A DNA stretch of 64,000 nt from Eucommia ulmoides (GCA_016647705.1 CM028336.1:16876880-16940879), one strand, 5' to 3'; shown: positions 46,447-57,882, numbered from the stretch's first letter. Notes: generated by a model not told the origin, from the letters alone. Program-made: numbers and translations.

Positions 46447-47073
46447 GCACTTAAACTAGTGGCCACCAACCTCTAACCTCTCTACTTCCAATTCCAAATG
46501 ACGCTGTAATTGGGTAAAAGTTTTGATAGTTTCATTGTACTTCATTATGAGCTTCATTTGTTCCCAAGAATCAGACAAAGAGCAAAGCACAGTAAGGATT
46601 TATTGCTCATCAGATAAGTTGTTACCAATTGCCTTTAGGTCGCCTATCATAGCTGACATTTTTCGAATATTCTCAACCATATTTATTTTGGGAGACATCT
46701 TATAAGCTTCAAATTTAAGCGTCAAGGCTCCTAACCTAGTTGCTGATGTATCGACAAATGCCAACTTCAAGGCATTCTACATCTCTAGTGCGGTGGCATA
46801 ACCTTCATAATCACCAATCAGATCATCGCGCATATAGTTTAACATAGTGAATCTTGCAATACGATCTTTCTTGGCCCAATTTTAATAGGTTTCCATCTCA
46901 TGCCGGTGTTGGGCAGAATTACTTTCGGGAGGTGATTCCATGCTATGTGTCAGTGTTTCCGGAATCTCTCACTTATTTAGGAGATACTGGATCTTACGAT
47001 GCTAGATATCATAGTTATTCTCATCAATTTTCTCAACTTTAGTAAGGTCCGCCACTATATTCGTTAAAGTCAT
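46447..47073 (-). mobile_element. Copia gag, N-terminal part
   Basis: From a Met near 47073: a KVEKIDENNYDI-type start, then MLNYMRDDLIGDYEG near 46820, and SLSDSWEQMKLIMKYNETIK with QRHLELEVERLE near 46480-46570. This is the order of a copia gag of the UBN2 type. Confidence 0.75.
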
Positions 47074-48056
47074 TTCACTACATTTTATACACATTAGAAA
47101 ATTAGCGCACACTAATTATTTTGCCGCAATAATCGAATATAAGAATAACACATATCTCTATAGTACAAGATAAAAAATTTCGCTATGTTCATAATCATTT
47201 CTTATATTTATAGATCTAAATATCATATTTAGATATATTATGCGCAAAATAAAAATGAGGAAAATATATCTCAACTCATTATTGCTCACAAATTTTAATT
47301 TCATGTTTTTTTAAATGAACATGATATGTATATCAAATTAAATAACATGAAAATTTCACATATAATTCATGCTCACAAGTAACGAAATCAAATTTTATGT
47401 CATGCTATACAATTAAGCATGTGATTGGTGCACTACGTACATCTATATAGAAACAGTTTGGCAACACTAATGGATCTTTGTGTTGTCCTAGCAGTTGTGA
47501 GGCTTTGTTAATGAATCAAAGTGCAGAGGTTTGAACTCTCTTAGACTAAAAAAAACAATTTTATTTTAGCCTTTTTCAAGGAAGAGAAAAAAAATTTTAA
47601 ACTTGCCATGAGTCGAACTCTTGACCACCCCGCCACTTCAACTGCCAAAACACAAGGAGGTGCTAATGAAACAACACAGCAATTTTGTGGTTAAAGTGTG
47701 AATAAATTAAAAGAAGACACGTCATATCATTTAAAAAATGAAACGAAATCGTTTTGAGTCATCTTTTTCCCTCCACCAGAACCAAAAAGTGGCCGATGAA
47801 CAGTGTAAGTTCTACATTTTCAATCTTTAAAAAATCATATAAAATCAACCGTGAGTCCAAATTTTATAAAATTTATATCTTTGGACTTGTAATGAAATGT
47901 AAAAAAAATTTGTATAATTTTTTTCCAGAAATATTAAACTTTTTGAAGAAAACAAATATTTATGTTCATTAATAAAAAAAAAAATCATGAAAACTATTGT
48001 TCATGCCTTATAACGACGTCATTTGACAAAACAAGATTATAAGGCTTTGATACTAA
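47074..48056 (-). mobile_element. Copia leader and primer-binding site
   Basis: Non-coding leader. TTAGTATCAAAGCC (48041-48056, minus strand) is a Met-tRNA type primer site adjacent to the LTR. Two tRNA-like stretches (box-B-like words GGTTTGAACTC at about 47530 and GAGTTCGACTC reversed at about 47609) face each other and may be remnants of SINE-like insertions. Confidence 0.45.
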
Positions 48057-48733
48057 TGTAGACTAATACGGAAACATTAAAACATAAGTGTACTTTTTGG
48101 ATTCAGAAAACTCGTTTATAACATGTTCCTCGTTTCTTCTCTCATCGATAAGAAAAATACTACTAGAGTATTTTTTGATAATATCCATACACACACTAAC
48201 CAAAACCACTCAAATTTGATAATCTGATGAGAATAGAAACCTTAGAGGTATCAAAACATATTTATAGAGAAAATCTCAAATGGTGTGTGTCCGCTCCAAT
48301 GAGTGTCTCCCAAATAGACGTGATCTTTGAGATAAAGAGGTATACCCATTCACATGGTGATTATTCATGAAACGTGGAACCCATGTGGACACTTCACGAG
48401 TCAACCCGACCCAGTCCATAATCCAACAATTAGAAAAGATTAAATGGAACTTTACTTCATAGGCAATCACGCATACTGAGATATTAGGAACACCTAACCG
48501 ACTTAGATCATACAACAAGTTAGAATTGAAACTAGATGATACAACAAGCTAGAACAGCTTTATGAGCTTGCCTAATTGGTGATGCAATGTGTTTTCCCCA
48601 CCGAGCATGCTTCGAGTCCAGCTCAACGAGGTTTATGAGGGTTGATTTATCCTTCTCCTCCGCTACAAGCTTAGTTGAACTGCTCACGATCCTTGAGTTT
48701 ACTTCATCTTTACTCATGCCGAATTACTCTACA
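48057..48733 (-). repeat. LTR of the second copia element
   Basis: 677 bp with inverted ends TGTAGA...TCTACA: TGTAGACTAATACGG at 48057 and TACTCTACA at 48733. A TATAAATA box on the minus strand lies near 48262-48269. Confidence 0.7.
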
Positions 48734-50826
48734 CCAATAGTAATGATCTAGATTAGAATAGATACATTCTTAATATTGAGTCAACAGTTAAATTGCACAT
48801 GACTTATAACTAAAATTATTTGTTTTTACTTAATCAGTTCAACAGTGAAAGAGACTCTTTGCGAGGAGAGATATTTGAATCAATGAAATTCACAAATCGT
48901 TTTCACTTATCAAATTACAAGAAACCAATGCATTATTTAATCTAAATATAACTATCACTCTAACAAAATTTTGGGAACATAAACATGTTTACCACACATT
49001 CAATACAATAATCCTAAAATTTTGAGAGAGGGAACAAGAATTAGGGAATAGAAACAGTAACCAAACGGGGCCTTAAATTGTAGTATGAATATTACATGGA
49101 TTCCATACTTAGTTTTACGAATTATCGTTTTCAAAATTAGGACTCAACAAGTATTAAGATGTTAGGATAAAATATTAAAAATTTGGACGGGGCTCGAAAT
49201 ATTATGACAACGGAGACTTCTTATTATTACGATAACTTCTAAGTGCTTGTTTCATAACATAATTCTACATTTAAAATTGAATGGATTAAGTATTTATACA
49301 ATTAAGTGTGTTTGATAAAATAAAATAGTCACGCAAAATTAGGTCAACAGTTTAAGTGAATCTCACATGACTTATAACTTAAATTATAAAATATTCATTA
49401 ATTCAAGTGTCAATAAGCTATAACCATTAAAAAAATATTAAAAAATAAATAAATTACAAAGTACTATAGAAAAAAATAAAAAAATAAAAAGAGAAAATTG
49501 AAGAGAGACAAATTTTATTAGAGATCAAATCGCGTAAAGAAGCTTTTAAAAGTAAAGAGTTGTAATGATATAATTTTATTGAAATAGAAAAAATTTGTAA
49601 AAAGAAATCACTTAATCAATTCACAATGAAAGAAACCCTTTGTCAGGGGAGATCTTCGAATCAACAAAATGCACAAATCGTTTTCGCTTTTCAAATTACA
49701 AAAAATCGATGCATTATTTAATCTAAATGTAACTATCTCTTTAACAAAACTTTGGTAATAGAAACATATTTATCAAATACGTTTTTGTACGTTAATCCTC
49801 AAATTTTGAGAACAGGAATAGAAATCAGGGAATGAAAACAGTAAGCAAATGGGGCCTTAAATTATAGTATGCATATTACACGGATTCCACACTTATTTTA
49901 CAAATTATCATTTTCAAAATTAGGACTAAACAAGTATTAAGATGTTAGGACAAAATATTACAAATTTGGACATACGATGACCGGGGCTCAAAAGATTACA
50001 ACAAAATGCCTTCTAAAGGCTTGTTTGATAACATAATTCCCCACTTAAAATAGAATGGATTAAGTTTTTATACAATTATGTGTGTTTGATAAAAATAAAT
50101 TGGTCACGTAAAATTAGGCCATCAATTTAAGTAAATCGGACTTGGCTTATAACTTAAAATTATAAAATATTCATTAATTCAAGTGTTAGTGAATTATAAC
50201 CATTAAAAACTATAAAAAAAACTTACAAAGTACTATCGAGAGAAAAAGAAAATACAAAGAGAAAATTGAAGAGAGAAATTTTATTAGATATGAAATTATA
50301 ATTTTTTTTTACAAATGATTGGGGGAGAGGATTTTGAATACTAGACTTCTGAGCGGCACATTAAATAATTGTTAGATTAGGTTTATAGTGAAATTTTTAA
50401 AAATAGAAAGTTATAGAGATAATTTATTGAGATAGAAAATATTTGAAAATAAAAAGTAGAGTTACTTACACTTTACCTCTGCAGTTAGGCCGATTTGCAC
50501 TTTACCTTCCTGCGGTATTTTCTTCATCACTTGCCCCCTGTGGTTGTGGACTAAAGTGCAACAATTAAAATTTAACAGAATGAACGGTAATTGTGTCATT
50601 TTGTTCTAATTAATTTAAGGGAATTTATTTACAAATTTTTTTCATTACTTAAGAGTCAAAGTATATTTGTAATAACCCCTCCTCCATCCCCTTCCCATCT
50701 TCACCGAATACCCATCTAATTCCCATCCCCTTCCCATCCTTCACCGCATGCCCATCTAATTCTTACCCCCAACCCCAACCCCAACCCCAACCCCTTCCCA
50801 TCCTAAGTTTCGGTGGTTCTATAGAT

Positions 50827-51578
50827 CAGTGTTTTAAAAATCGGACCGGACCGGCTGGTTCAACCAGTTAAACCGTTGACCGGCTCAAATTTCAGTCCGA
50901 TTATACCCTAAAACCGTTTACCCCTAAAAACCGTTCAACCGGTCGGTTTGAATCGGTTCAACCGCGAACCGGTGAACCGTTCCAATTTTCATCGAACCGG
51001 CCGAGTTTCTTCATTCCTCATTTATGTAACTATTTCTCACAAAAAAAACCCTAAAAAATGCTGCCTTCTCCTCGCCGAACTTCACTGGGCAGTGGGCAAG
51101 ATCGACAGCCAGACCAACCGCAGATCAACCGCTGCCGACCATCGCCATTCAGACCTTTGCTGATTGCACCGTCATCGCCGACCTCCCTCGTACCGTCGTC
51201 ATTAGGGTTGCAGTCTTGCAGAGACAGAGAGAGAAACGGCGAGAGAGAGAGAGAGCAGATTATGTCAAATTTAACATGGGAGTAGCAGTGGAATTAGGAA
51301 CTGGGGAGTGGGAAGGGGTGGCAGCTTGGTTAATTGGGAGGGAAGGGATATTAGGTTAGGTTTTATACGAGGGATATTAGATCTATTAGTCTTAGACCAT
51401 TGGATCACTTTTGATCCAAATGTGAATATTAAACCTCCCATCCCTACAATTCTGACCTACAAAATTAAATTTGCATGTACCCATAGTGACATGTGGCACC
51501 TTTTTGTGGACCACAATTTCTAAAGTAGTTGTGTTTGTGTGTTTGGATTGTAGGAAAAAGTCACAAAATGAGACTAAT

Positions 51579-51614
<36 letters not shown>

Positions 51615-52826
51615 TGTGACTTTTAATATTAATATTAATTGGGAGGGATATTAGGTTTTTATATATATATTTTATTTTTTAATATTTTTTATTTAAATAA
51701 ATATATATAAATATCAATGACGTAATTATGACGTCACCGGTTCAACCGCGGTTCGCTTACCGGTTGAACCGGTGACCCGTGACCTGGTAACATTTCTGGT
51801 TCGACGTCCAGTCCGGTTTTAAAAACATTGCTCCCAATTAACCTAGCCGCCGCCCCTTCCCACTTCCCAGTTCCTAATTCCACTACTACTCCCATGTTAA
51901 ATTTGACATAATCTGCTCTCTCTCTCTCTCGCCGTTTCTCTTTCTGTCTCTGCAAGACTGCAACCCTAGTACAAGGGAGGTCGGCGATGACGGTGCAATC
52001 GGCGAAGGTCTGAATGGCGATGGTCGGCAGCGGTTGATCTGCGGTTGGTCTGGCTGTCGATCTTGCCCACTGCTCAGTGAAGTTCGGCGAGGAGAAGGCA
52101 GCGTTTTTTAGGCTTTTTTTTTGTGAGAAATAGTTACATAAATGGGGAATGAAGAAGCCCGACCGGTTCGATGAAAATCGGAACGGTTTACCGGTTCACG
52201 GTTGAACCAATTCGAACGGGCCGATTGAAAGGTTTTTAGGGGTATAATCGGACCAGAATTTGAGCCGGTCGACGGTTTAACAGGTTGACCCAGCCGGTCC
52301 GGTCCGATTTTTAAAACACTGATTGAGAGGGAAGGGATATTAGGTTAGGTTTTATATAAGGGATATTAGGTCTATTAGTCTTAGACCATTGGATCACTTT
52401 TGATCCAAAGATGAATATTAAACCTCCCATCGCTACAATTCTGACCTACAAAATTAAATTTGCATGTACACATAGTGACATGTGGCACCTTTTTGTGGAC
52501 CACAATTTCTAAAGTAGTAGTGTGTGTGTGTTTGGATTGTAGGAAAAAGTCACAAAATGAGACTAATTGTTTTATATATATATATATATATAGATTGTGA
52601 CTTTTAATATTTTTTTAATATTAATATTAATTGGGAGGGATATTAGGTTTATATATATATCTATATTTTATTTTTTAATATATTTTATTTAAATAAATAT
52701 ATATAAATATTAATGACGTAATTATGACGTCACCGGTTCAACCGTGGTTCGCTTACCGGTTGAATCGGTAACCCGTGACCCGGTAACATTTCCGGTTCGA
52801 CGTCCAGTCCGGTTTTAAAAACATTG
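50827..52826. mobile_element. hAT-like element with a half-inverted internal duplication
   Basis: Flanked by perfect 8-bp direct repeats CTATAGAT (50819-50826 and 52827-52834). Terminal inverted repeats: CAGTGTTTTAAAAATCGG at the left and, reversed, CAATGTTTTTAAAACCGG at the right. Inside, 50827-51830 is one complete end-to-end unit. The next unit, 51831-52826, has the same content, but its first half (51831-52321) is the reverse complement of 50827-51335, while its second half (52322-52826) is a direct copy of 51335-51830. There is no transposase; ORFs from the GC-rich 51060-51260 segment have no recognisable product. A plain non-autonomous DNA transposon. Confidence 0.85.
51583..51610. repeat. 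(AT)n microsatellite
   Basis: AT repeat within the hAT-like unit; a shorter matching tract occurs at about 52572-52592 in the second unit. Confidence 0.9.
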
Positions 52827-52860
52827 CTATAGATCTAGATTTAATTTTTTTTTTTTTTTG

Positions 52861-52863
<3 letters not shown>

Positions 52864-52891
<28 letters not shown>

Positions 52892-52902
52892 GGAGAGAGA
52901 GA
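52864..52902. repeat. (TA)n-(GA)n compound microsatellite
   Basis: TATATATATATATA followed by about 17 GA units with one GGG interruption, just right of the hAT-like element. Confidence 0.9.
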
Positions 52903-53838
52903 CAAATTACAAAACAGATAAGGATGGAAAGGGGTTGGGGGTGGGAATTAGATCTTCTTATAGATCCTTGTTTAGGTCATTCAATTATCATTCAAAAAAA
53001 TTAGCTTAGGATTTTCTCTCTAATTTGCTAAGGATCTCCTAAACAAGGAGATAGTATCACCCAAGGAAGGAGGGTCGCCGGAGATGGGGGTAGGGTGGGT
53101 CGCTGGAGATGGGGTGGGATGGGAGATGAACAAATGAAATAAACAAAATACACATCGTTTAGTTCTCTCTCTCTATCTTTGCTACACTCTCGTTCGCTTG
53201 CTTCTTGCGATTCAGGGGTGGCGGTGGGTCGCCGGCGAAAAGGCAAGGGAGGGAGATTTTCGCTGAAGATAGAGAAGGGTGGGGGTTTTGCCGGAGATGG
53301 GGTGAGGAGGGAAGTGAAGAAGATGAAATAAAAGAAAAAATACACAATAGCTTCTCAAATTTTTAAATATATACAAATGGTCCTTATTAAAATGTTTTAA
53401 AGTAATAAATCATTTAACACTATTTAACTGATTTTTATTGACTTTTGCCATTAACCGGTAGAGTTAACAGAAAACTTAACCGTTACATTTTTGTCCACAA
53501 GCACAAGGGGTAAGTGGTAAAAAAAAAAAAATCATTGGAGAATAAGTGCAAATTAGACAAATCACCGGGATAAAATATAATTAACCCTAAAATTTACTTG
53601 ATCATCACTCCAACAATGAAAGAGAAACTTTGTCGGGAAAGTATCTTCCAATCAATAAAAATCAAAAATAGTTTTCAAATTACAAGAAATCATTGCATTA
53701 AATTTAATCCAAATGTAACTATCTCTCCAACGGATCGGATTGGAATATCTTATGGAATCACACAGTCTTCCTCCTGCAGTCCCAATGTTATTTCCGTTGT
53801 CACCTTCAGCGAAACTTCCTCGTAATTTCTTCCTGGCT

Positions 53839-53846
53839 TATATATA
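53839..53846 (+). promoter_or_regulatory. TATA box of the PHT1 gene
   Basis: TATATATA lies 61 bp before the ATG, followed by ACACACATAACGAAGAC, so transcription would start near 53870 and give a leader of roughly 35 nt. The context fits a plant core promoter. Confidence 0.65.
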
Positions 53847-53906
53847 CACACATAACGAAGACAAACTGTCAGAGAGAACCCTACTGGAAACCTTAATTCC
53901 GCAAAA

Positions 53907-54592
53907 ATGGCGTTGAAAGTACTCTCTGCCCTTGACACAGCGACGACGCAATACTATCACTTCAAAGCAATCATCATCGCCGGCATGGGAATGTTCTCTG
54001 ATGCCTACGACCTCTTCTGTATTCCTCCCATTATGATACTCATCGGACGCATATACTACGACCCCAAAAATGGTTACTCGGTTCCCCCGGTGGTGACTTC
54101 TACGATGGTCGGAATGTCTATTCTGGGTTCCGTCATCGGGAAATTGGTGTTTGGACACCTGGGAGACCGACTGGGCCGGCGGAGAGTGTACGGCTTGGCG
54201 CTGATGATAATGGTGATGAGTTCAATCGGGAGCGGATTCTCGATTTGTACGTCGCGGGCGTGCGTCCTGGGGAGCCTGGGTTTTTTTAGGTTTTTGTTGG
54301 GGGTTGGTATCGGAGGGGACTATCCACTGTCGGCGACCATCATGTCGGAGTTCGCGAATAGGAGGACGCGTGGGTCGTTTATAGCAGCAGTATTCTCGAT
54401 GCAGGGATTTGGGATACTGGCGAGCTCCATGGTGACGATGGTGGTCTGCGCCGTGTTCGATGCCGCGTCGAAAGTGTCGAAGGATCACACGCCAAAGGAG
54501 GCCGACCTGGCGTGGAGGCTCATCCTAATGATCGGTGCGATTCCGGCGGGTATGACCTGTTATTGGCGTATGATGATGCCGGAAACCGCCAG
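53907..54592 (+). CDS. PHT1-type phosphate transporter, N-terminal half
   Basis: Encodes 228 full codons of a high-affinity H+/phosphate symporter of the plasma membrane (major facilitator superfamily, PHT1). Visible: GMGMFSDAYDLFCI in TM1 (residues 26-39), GHLGDRLGRRRVYG in the TM2-3 loop (83-96), FFRFLLGVGIGGD in TM4 with Asp138, and the PHT1 signature GGDYPLSATIMSEFA (136-150). Also AAVFSMQGFG (TM5, 160-169), LAWRLILMIGAIPA (TM6, 201-214) and MPETAR (224-229). The start has AAAAATGGCG context. PHT1 proteins are usually about 520-540 residues, so only TM1-TM6 are here. The homology ends at CCAG|GTATAT, a plausible splice donor (phase 2), but no second exon occurs before the convergent GDSL gene or anywhere to 64000. 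Either the 3' half is lost or it lies more than 9 kb away. No internal stop. Confidence 0.92.
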
Positions 54593-54891
54593 GTATATAG
54601 TATACTCGTATTCTTCCTCTCCTTTTCTTTTTCATATCATTGATATAAGGTAGTATCCAAATGAAGAAAAAGCCCAATGCCCAAAAGAGTATTCACTTAG
54701 GTATTTACCGATGCAAAAACTTCGGCTCATGATTAGGGGTGGATTCGAAAAGTCCATTCTAATCTTATTAGTTGGCTGGGATGACCTTTAACTTATATAA
54801 ACCGCTAGGGCTATGCAATAATTTAGGTCAAAATAGATTCTCAATGATTGTCTATAGTGCGTGTTAAATAAAGCAGTCTAGATGCAGATGG
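54593..54891. other. Sequence after the PHT1 exon
   Basis: Starts as an intron would (GTATAT, pyrimidine-rich). No PHT1 TM7-12 sequence, no other gene. Ends at the solo LTR. Confidence 0.6.
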
Positions 54892-55218
54892 TGTAATGAT
54901 CCGGTTTTCCAGGGCTGCTATACGGTTTCTCCCCTTAGAGAAATTAATATTAAAATCGATTGATCAAATTTTTATTCTATAAAATCCGATAAATTTTAAA
55001 ATGCGATGGCGATAATTTTAGTTGTCAATTTTTCAACGGTAACTATTAACTACAATTATTACAAACATAATTTCTTATATCGTTCCTGTAGCCATTTCGC
55101 GCTCACCGGCCCTGCAATCAAAACTGTGGGGTTGTGAGTCAACGCTAAGTAGAACTCCAACCTCTCTAATACGTGCATTTAATTAACGCGACAAAATAAA
55201 CACATTGAAATAATTTTC

Positions 55219-55255
<37 letters not shown>

Positions 55256-56023
55256 TCTCAACCACATAAATACGTTTCAAATACCTAAATACGTGTAAAA
55301 TTATGAAAATTTTAAATACATCTCAAATCACATAATTATAATTATTTCATGCGAACTAACAACGATAAATTCACTGACAATAATAACGCAAATTCCCCAA
55401 TAGACAAATTAAATATAAATATTAGAAGAGTTATAAATTCTATCTAAAATCCGAAGCCGAAATTCAAAATGGAATCGGAATTGTTTTTCTTGCCAAAACA
55501 TTCCGTAAACTGTAGCTTTTCACTTTATATATATATAATTTCGTTTTCATCCATTCACTCAAAATCATCCCCTTAATATATATATATATATATAAAACTC
55601 TTTCTTACTTAATATGTGCTATCTTGATAAAGACAACATATATATATATATATATTATTTTTATTATTTATACAAATATCCCTTTAAAAATAAGAAAAAT
55701 ATTAATTATACCCCAAAACTCTTAAAAATATATTTTAAATAGCACATTGGTCCCAAAATTTTTAAAATCAATTTAAAATTAATATTAAACTCTTAAAATT
55801 TATCAAATATTATTTATACCATCAATTTACAAAACAACCTAAAAAAATATCACACTTATGTGAAATAATATTTTTAAAAAATGTAAATTTAACATTTAAC
55901 TTAAAAAATTATCCATTATGTATTTGTATCGCCAATTCACAAAATCGTCCTCCAAAAATATTAGATTTATATAAAATAATATATATATTTTTTTAAATAT
56001 ATATAAATTTTCGGGGTATTACA
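54892..56023 (+). mobile_element. Solo LTR, chromovirus-like
   Basis: 1132 bp starting TGTAATGATCCGG and ending GGGGTATTACA, flanked by perfect 5-bp duplications GATGG (54887-54891 and 56024-56028). The TGTAATxxCCGG...GGTxTTACA ends are typical of plant chromovirus LTRs. No internal region. Includes a T tract at 55221-55254 and several short AT runs. The strand is assumed from the order of the ends. Confidence 0.88.
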
Positions 56024-56290
56024 GATGGACTATCTAAGATCAAATACATTGTTAAATTTATACTTCAAAATGATAAGATCAAATTAACAGAAGCATGGGT
56101 CAAAGTAATCACAATCAATATTATCTATTTTTTAAATTAATTATTATTCTAAAAAACACGGGTAAAAAAAAATATATTTTTGATATTTTTTAAAATTTCA
56201 ATTTATTATTTCAAGAAGAAAATCATCTTCTTTCATAAATGTTCACGAGTCAAACTCCTTTTTAACATTGTTTCCCATAAATGCCCCTAA
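56024..56290. other. Intergenic spacer
   Basis: AT-rich, no frames or repeats recognised. It would contain the 3' untranslated region of the GDSL gene on the minus strand. Confidence 0.6.
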
Positions 56291-56326
56291 TCATACATCA
56301 AAACTATCAAAAGGGGGGAAGGAAGG
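56291..56326 (-). pseudogene. GDSL esterase/lipase, last codons beyond the retroelement
   Basis: Minus strand: the end of the GDSL reading frame displaced by the copia element. Before insertion the gene would have run from PPLLS straight into FPPFDSFDV and a stop at 56291-56293, judging from frame and the 5-bp duplication at the junction (CTTTC / CCTTC). This is a host gene. These codons are now almost 5 kb away from the exon. Confidence 0.7.
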
Positions 56327-56760
56327 TGTTGGGAAATAAAGAGCAATTTCCCTTATAACCAGATTAACGAAAATAAGAGCAAAAAAATTAACACACAAGG
56401 TTGATAACGGAGTTTGGTCAACTATGCCTACGTCTCCGGAGCTGCTGCAGATCAAAAGAAGGAAAATTACAAAGTGTTTACAAACACTCACAAACTCACA
56501 ACCCACAACCCAATTATACCCAAGAATTTTCTCACAAAAAATCTCACACAAGCTTTTCTTTTTAAGCTCTCTCTCAAACCTTTCTAACTTGGTTTCTTTC
56601 TTTTAATGGATTGATTACAAAAGCATAGAGATTAATTAGGTTTATATAGGCTTCAAAGGAAACATGAGGTTAGTGGAAGTAGGCACCTCCATTTGACAAT
56701 TGGAGTTAGGCACCTCTATTTGACAATTGCCTAAGTTAGACACCTATCAATTAACCAACA
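56327..56760 (-). repeat. 3' LTR of the copia element in GDSL
   Basis: 434 bp, TGTTGGGAAATAAAG at 56327 to TTAACCAACA at 56760; direct repeat of 60888-61322. Confidence 0.95.
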
Positions 56761-56835
56761 ATCTTCTACTTAAAGACTGATTTTAATTGGTCTTCACATC
56801 TTGATCATTGCAGCAGCTCTTCCACGGTCTTGTCA

Positions 56836-57882
56836 TTATTGCAAGCCAACTGAAGTTGAGCACAACTTCAGTTTGTCAGTAGTTACTGTCTTTGTCAACA
56901 TGTCTGCCAGATTTTGAGCTCCACTAATCTTCTCAAGTCTCAAAATCCTATATTCCAGAAGTGACCGGATAAAATGATACCGCAACTGTATGTGTTTCGT
57001 TTTGGAATGAAAAAATAGATTATTTGCTAGATGAATAACACTCTGATTGTCGCAATACAAGATATTGTTTTCATGTTTCCTGTCCAATTACTCCAAGAAA
57101 CTCTGAAGCCAAATTATTTCCTTACTGGCTTATGTAACAGTGATATATTCTGCTTCAGTTGTGGAGAGAGCAATTGTCTTCCATAGTTGGGAAACCCAAC
57201 TCATTGCTGTACTTCCTAGAGTATAGACATACCCTGTAGTGCTTCTTCTGATATCGACATTTTTGACTAAATCAGCATTCACATAGCCTGTTAGTGTCGT
57301 ATCTCCACCTTTGAAACAAAGTGACTTGCCCGTTATACCTTGCAGATATCTGAGAATCCATTTGACTACTTCCCAGTGTATCTTGCCGAGATTATTCATG
57401 TACCTACTGACAACTCCTACTGCTTGAGCAATATCTGGCCTAGTATAAACCATGGCATACATCAGACTTCCAATTGAAGAGGCGTACGAAACCTTCGCCA
57501 TGTGCGTACGTTTTTCCTTCGTCTGAGATGACTGCTCTTTGGAGAGTCTGAAATGAACACACAAGGGTGTACCCACTTGTTTAGAATCTTGCATATTAAA
57601 TCTGGAGAATACTTTGTTAATGTACTCAGCCTGTGATAACATCAAAATCCTCGACTTCGTGTCTCTCTTGATTCTCATTCCGAGAATTTGCTTTGCAGTG
57701 CCTAGATCTTTTATTACGAAATGCTTCGACAATTCCCGCTTCAAATTGATGATCTCTTGCACGTCTGATCCTGCAACGAGCATGTCATCTACGTACAACA
57801 ATAAAATGATTAAGCTATTATGGAGTCTTTTGATATAGCAACAATGATCTGTTTGGCATCTTGTGAAACCGCTGCTACCCAT
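56836..57882 (-). mobile_element. Copia RT end and RNase H
   Basis: 57130-57882 holds ILLLYVDDMLVAGSD (RT active-site region), IKDLGTAKQILGMRI, YASSIGSLMYAMVYTRPDIA and STTEAEYI (RNase H). 56836-57087 holds DNQSVIHLANN, HSKTKHIQLRYHFIR and ADMLTKTVT, the end of RNase H. Confidence 0.9.

Larger units (their letters stand above)
41480..48733 (-). mobile_element. Second Ty1/copia element, hosting a solo LTR in gag
   Basis: Read leftward: LTR 48733-48057, primer site 48056-48041, leader, gag from about 47073, a gap filled by the solo LTR 44873-46446, the gag knuckle region near 44690, protease 44600-44300, integrase 44200-43480, RT 42900-42170, and RNase H 42160-41480. A right-hand LTR was recognised; no left-hand LTR was found. 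Broken, with many breaks. It differs in sequence from the 630-14273 and 56327-61322 copia elements. Confidence 0.8.
50459..53587. mobile_element. TIR DNA element (Mutator-like) in the third tandem unit
   Basis: Inverted ends of roughly 130 bp: GAGTTACTTACACTTTACC at the left and its counterpart, reversed, at the right (GGGTTAATTATATTTTATCC). Inside both ends are a CTTGCCCCCTGTGGTTGTGG-like block and an AACGGTAA-like block. Flanking 9-mers TAAAAAGTA and TAAAATTTA agree at seven of nine positions, the length expected for Mutator-like elements. No transposase is seen. The interior holds low-complexity C-rich and GA-rich DNA and the 50827-52826 hAT-like element. The GC-rich stretches at 53030-53330 have no recognisable product. 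Confidence 0.65.
48780..53740. repeat. Three tandem copies of a 0.5-0.8 kb unit upstream of PHT1
   Basis: Unit 1 runs from about 48780, unit 2 from about 49343 and unit 3 from about 50118. Unit 3 is split at 50458 by a TIR element and resumes at 53588. Each has GTCAACAG, ACTTATAACT, CAATGAAAGAAACCCTTTG, CACAAATCGTTTTC, GATGCATTATTTAATC and TAACTATCTC in order; unit 1 lacks about 200 bp of AT-rich interior present in unit 2. Unit 3 runs into the PHT1 start, so the unit is probably a duplicated 5' flank or promoter of that gene. Confidence 0.75.

Noticed and set aside
53028-53347. Pro/Ser-rich minus-strand frames upstream of PHT1
   Set aside because: Low-complexity GA- and C-rich DNA inside a TIR element; no domain, and alternative frames are equally open.
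53740-53765. Possible PHR1-binding (P1BS) site near the PHT1 start, GGAATATCTT
   Set aside because: Matches the GNATATNC consensus at seven of eight positions only, and no other site was found nearby, so it is not listed as a regulatory site.
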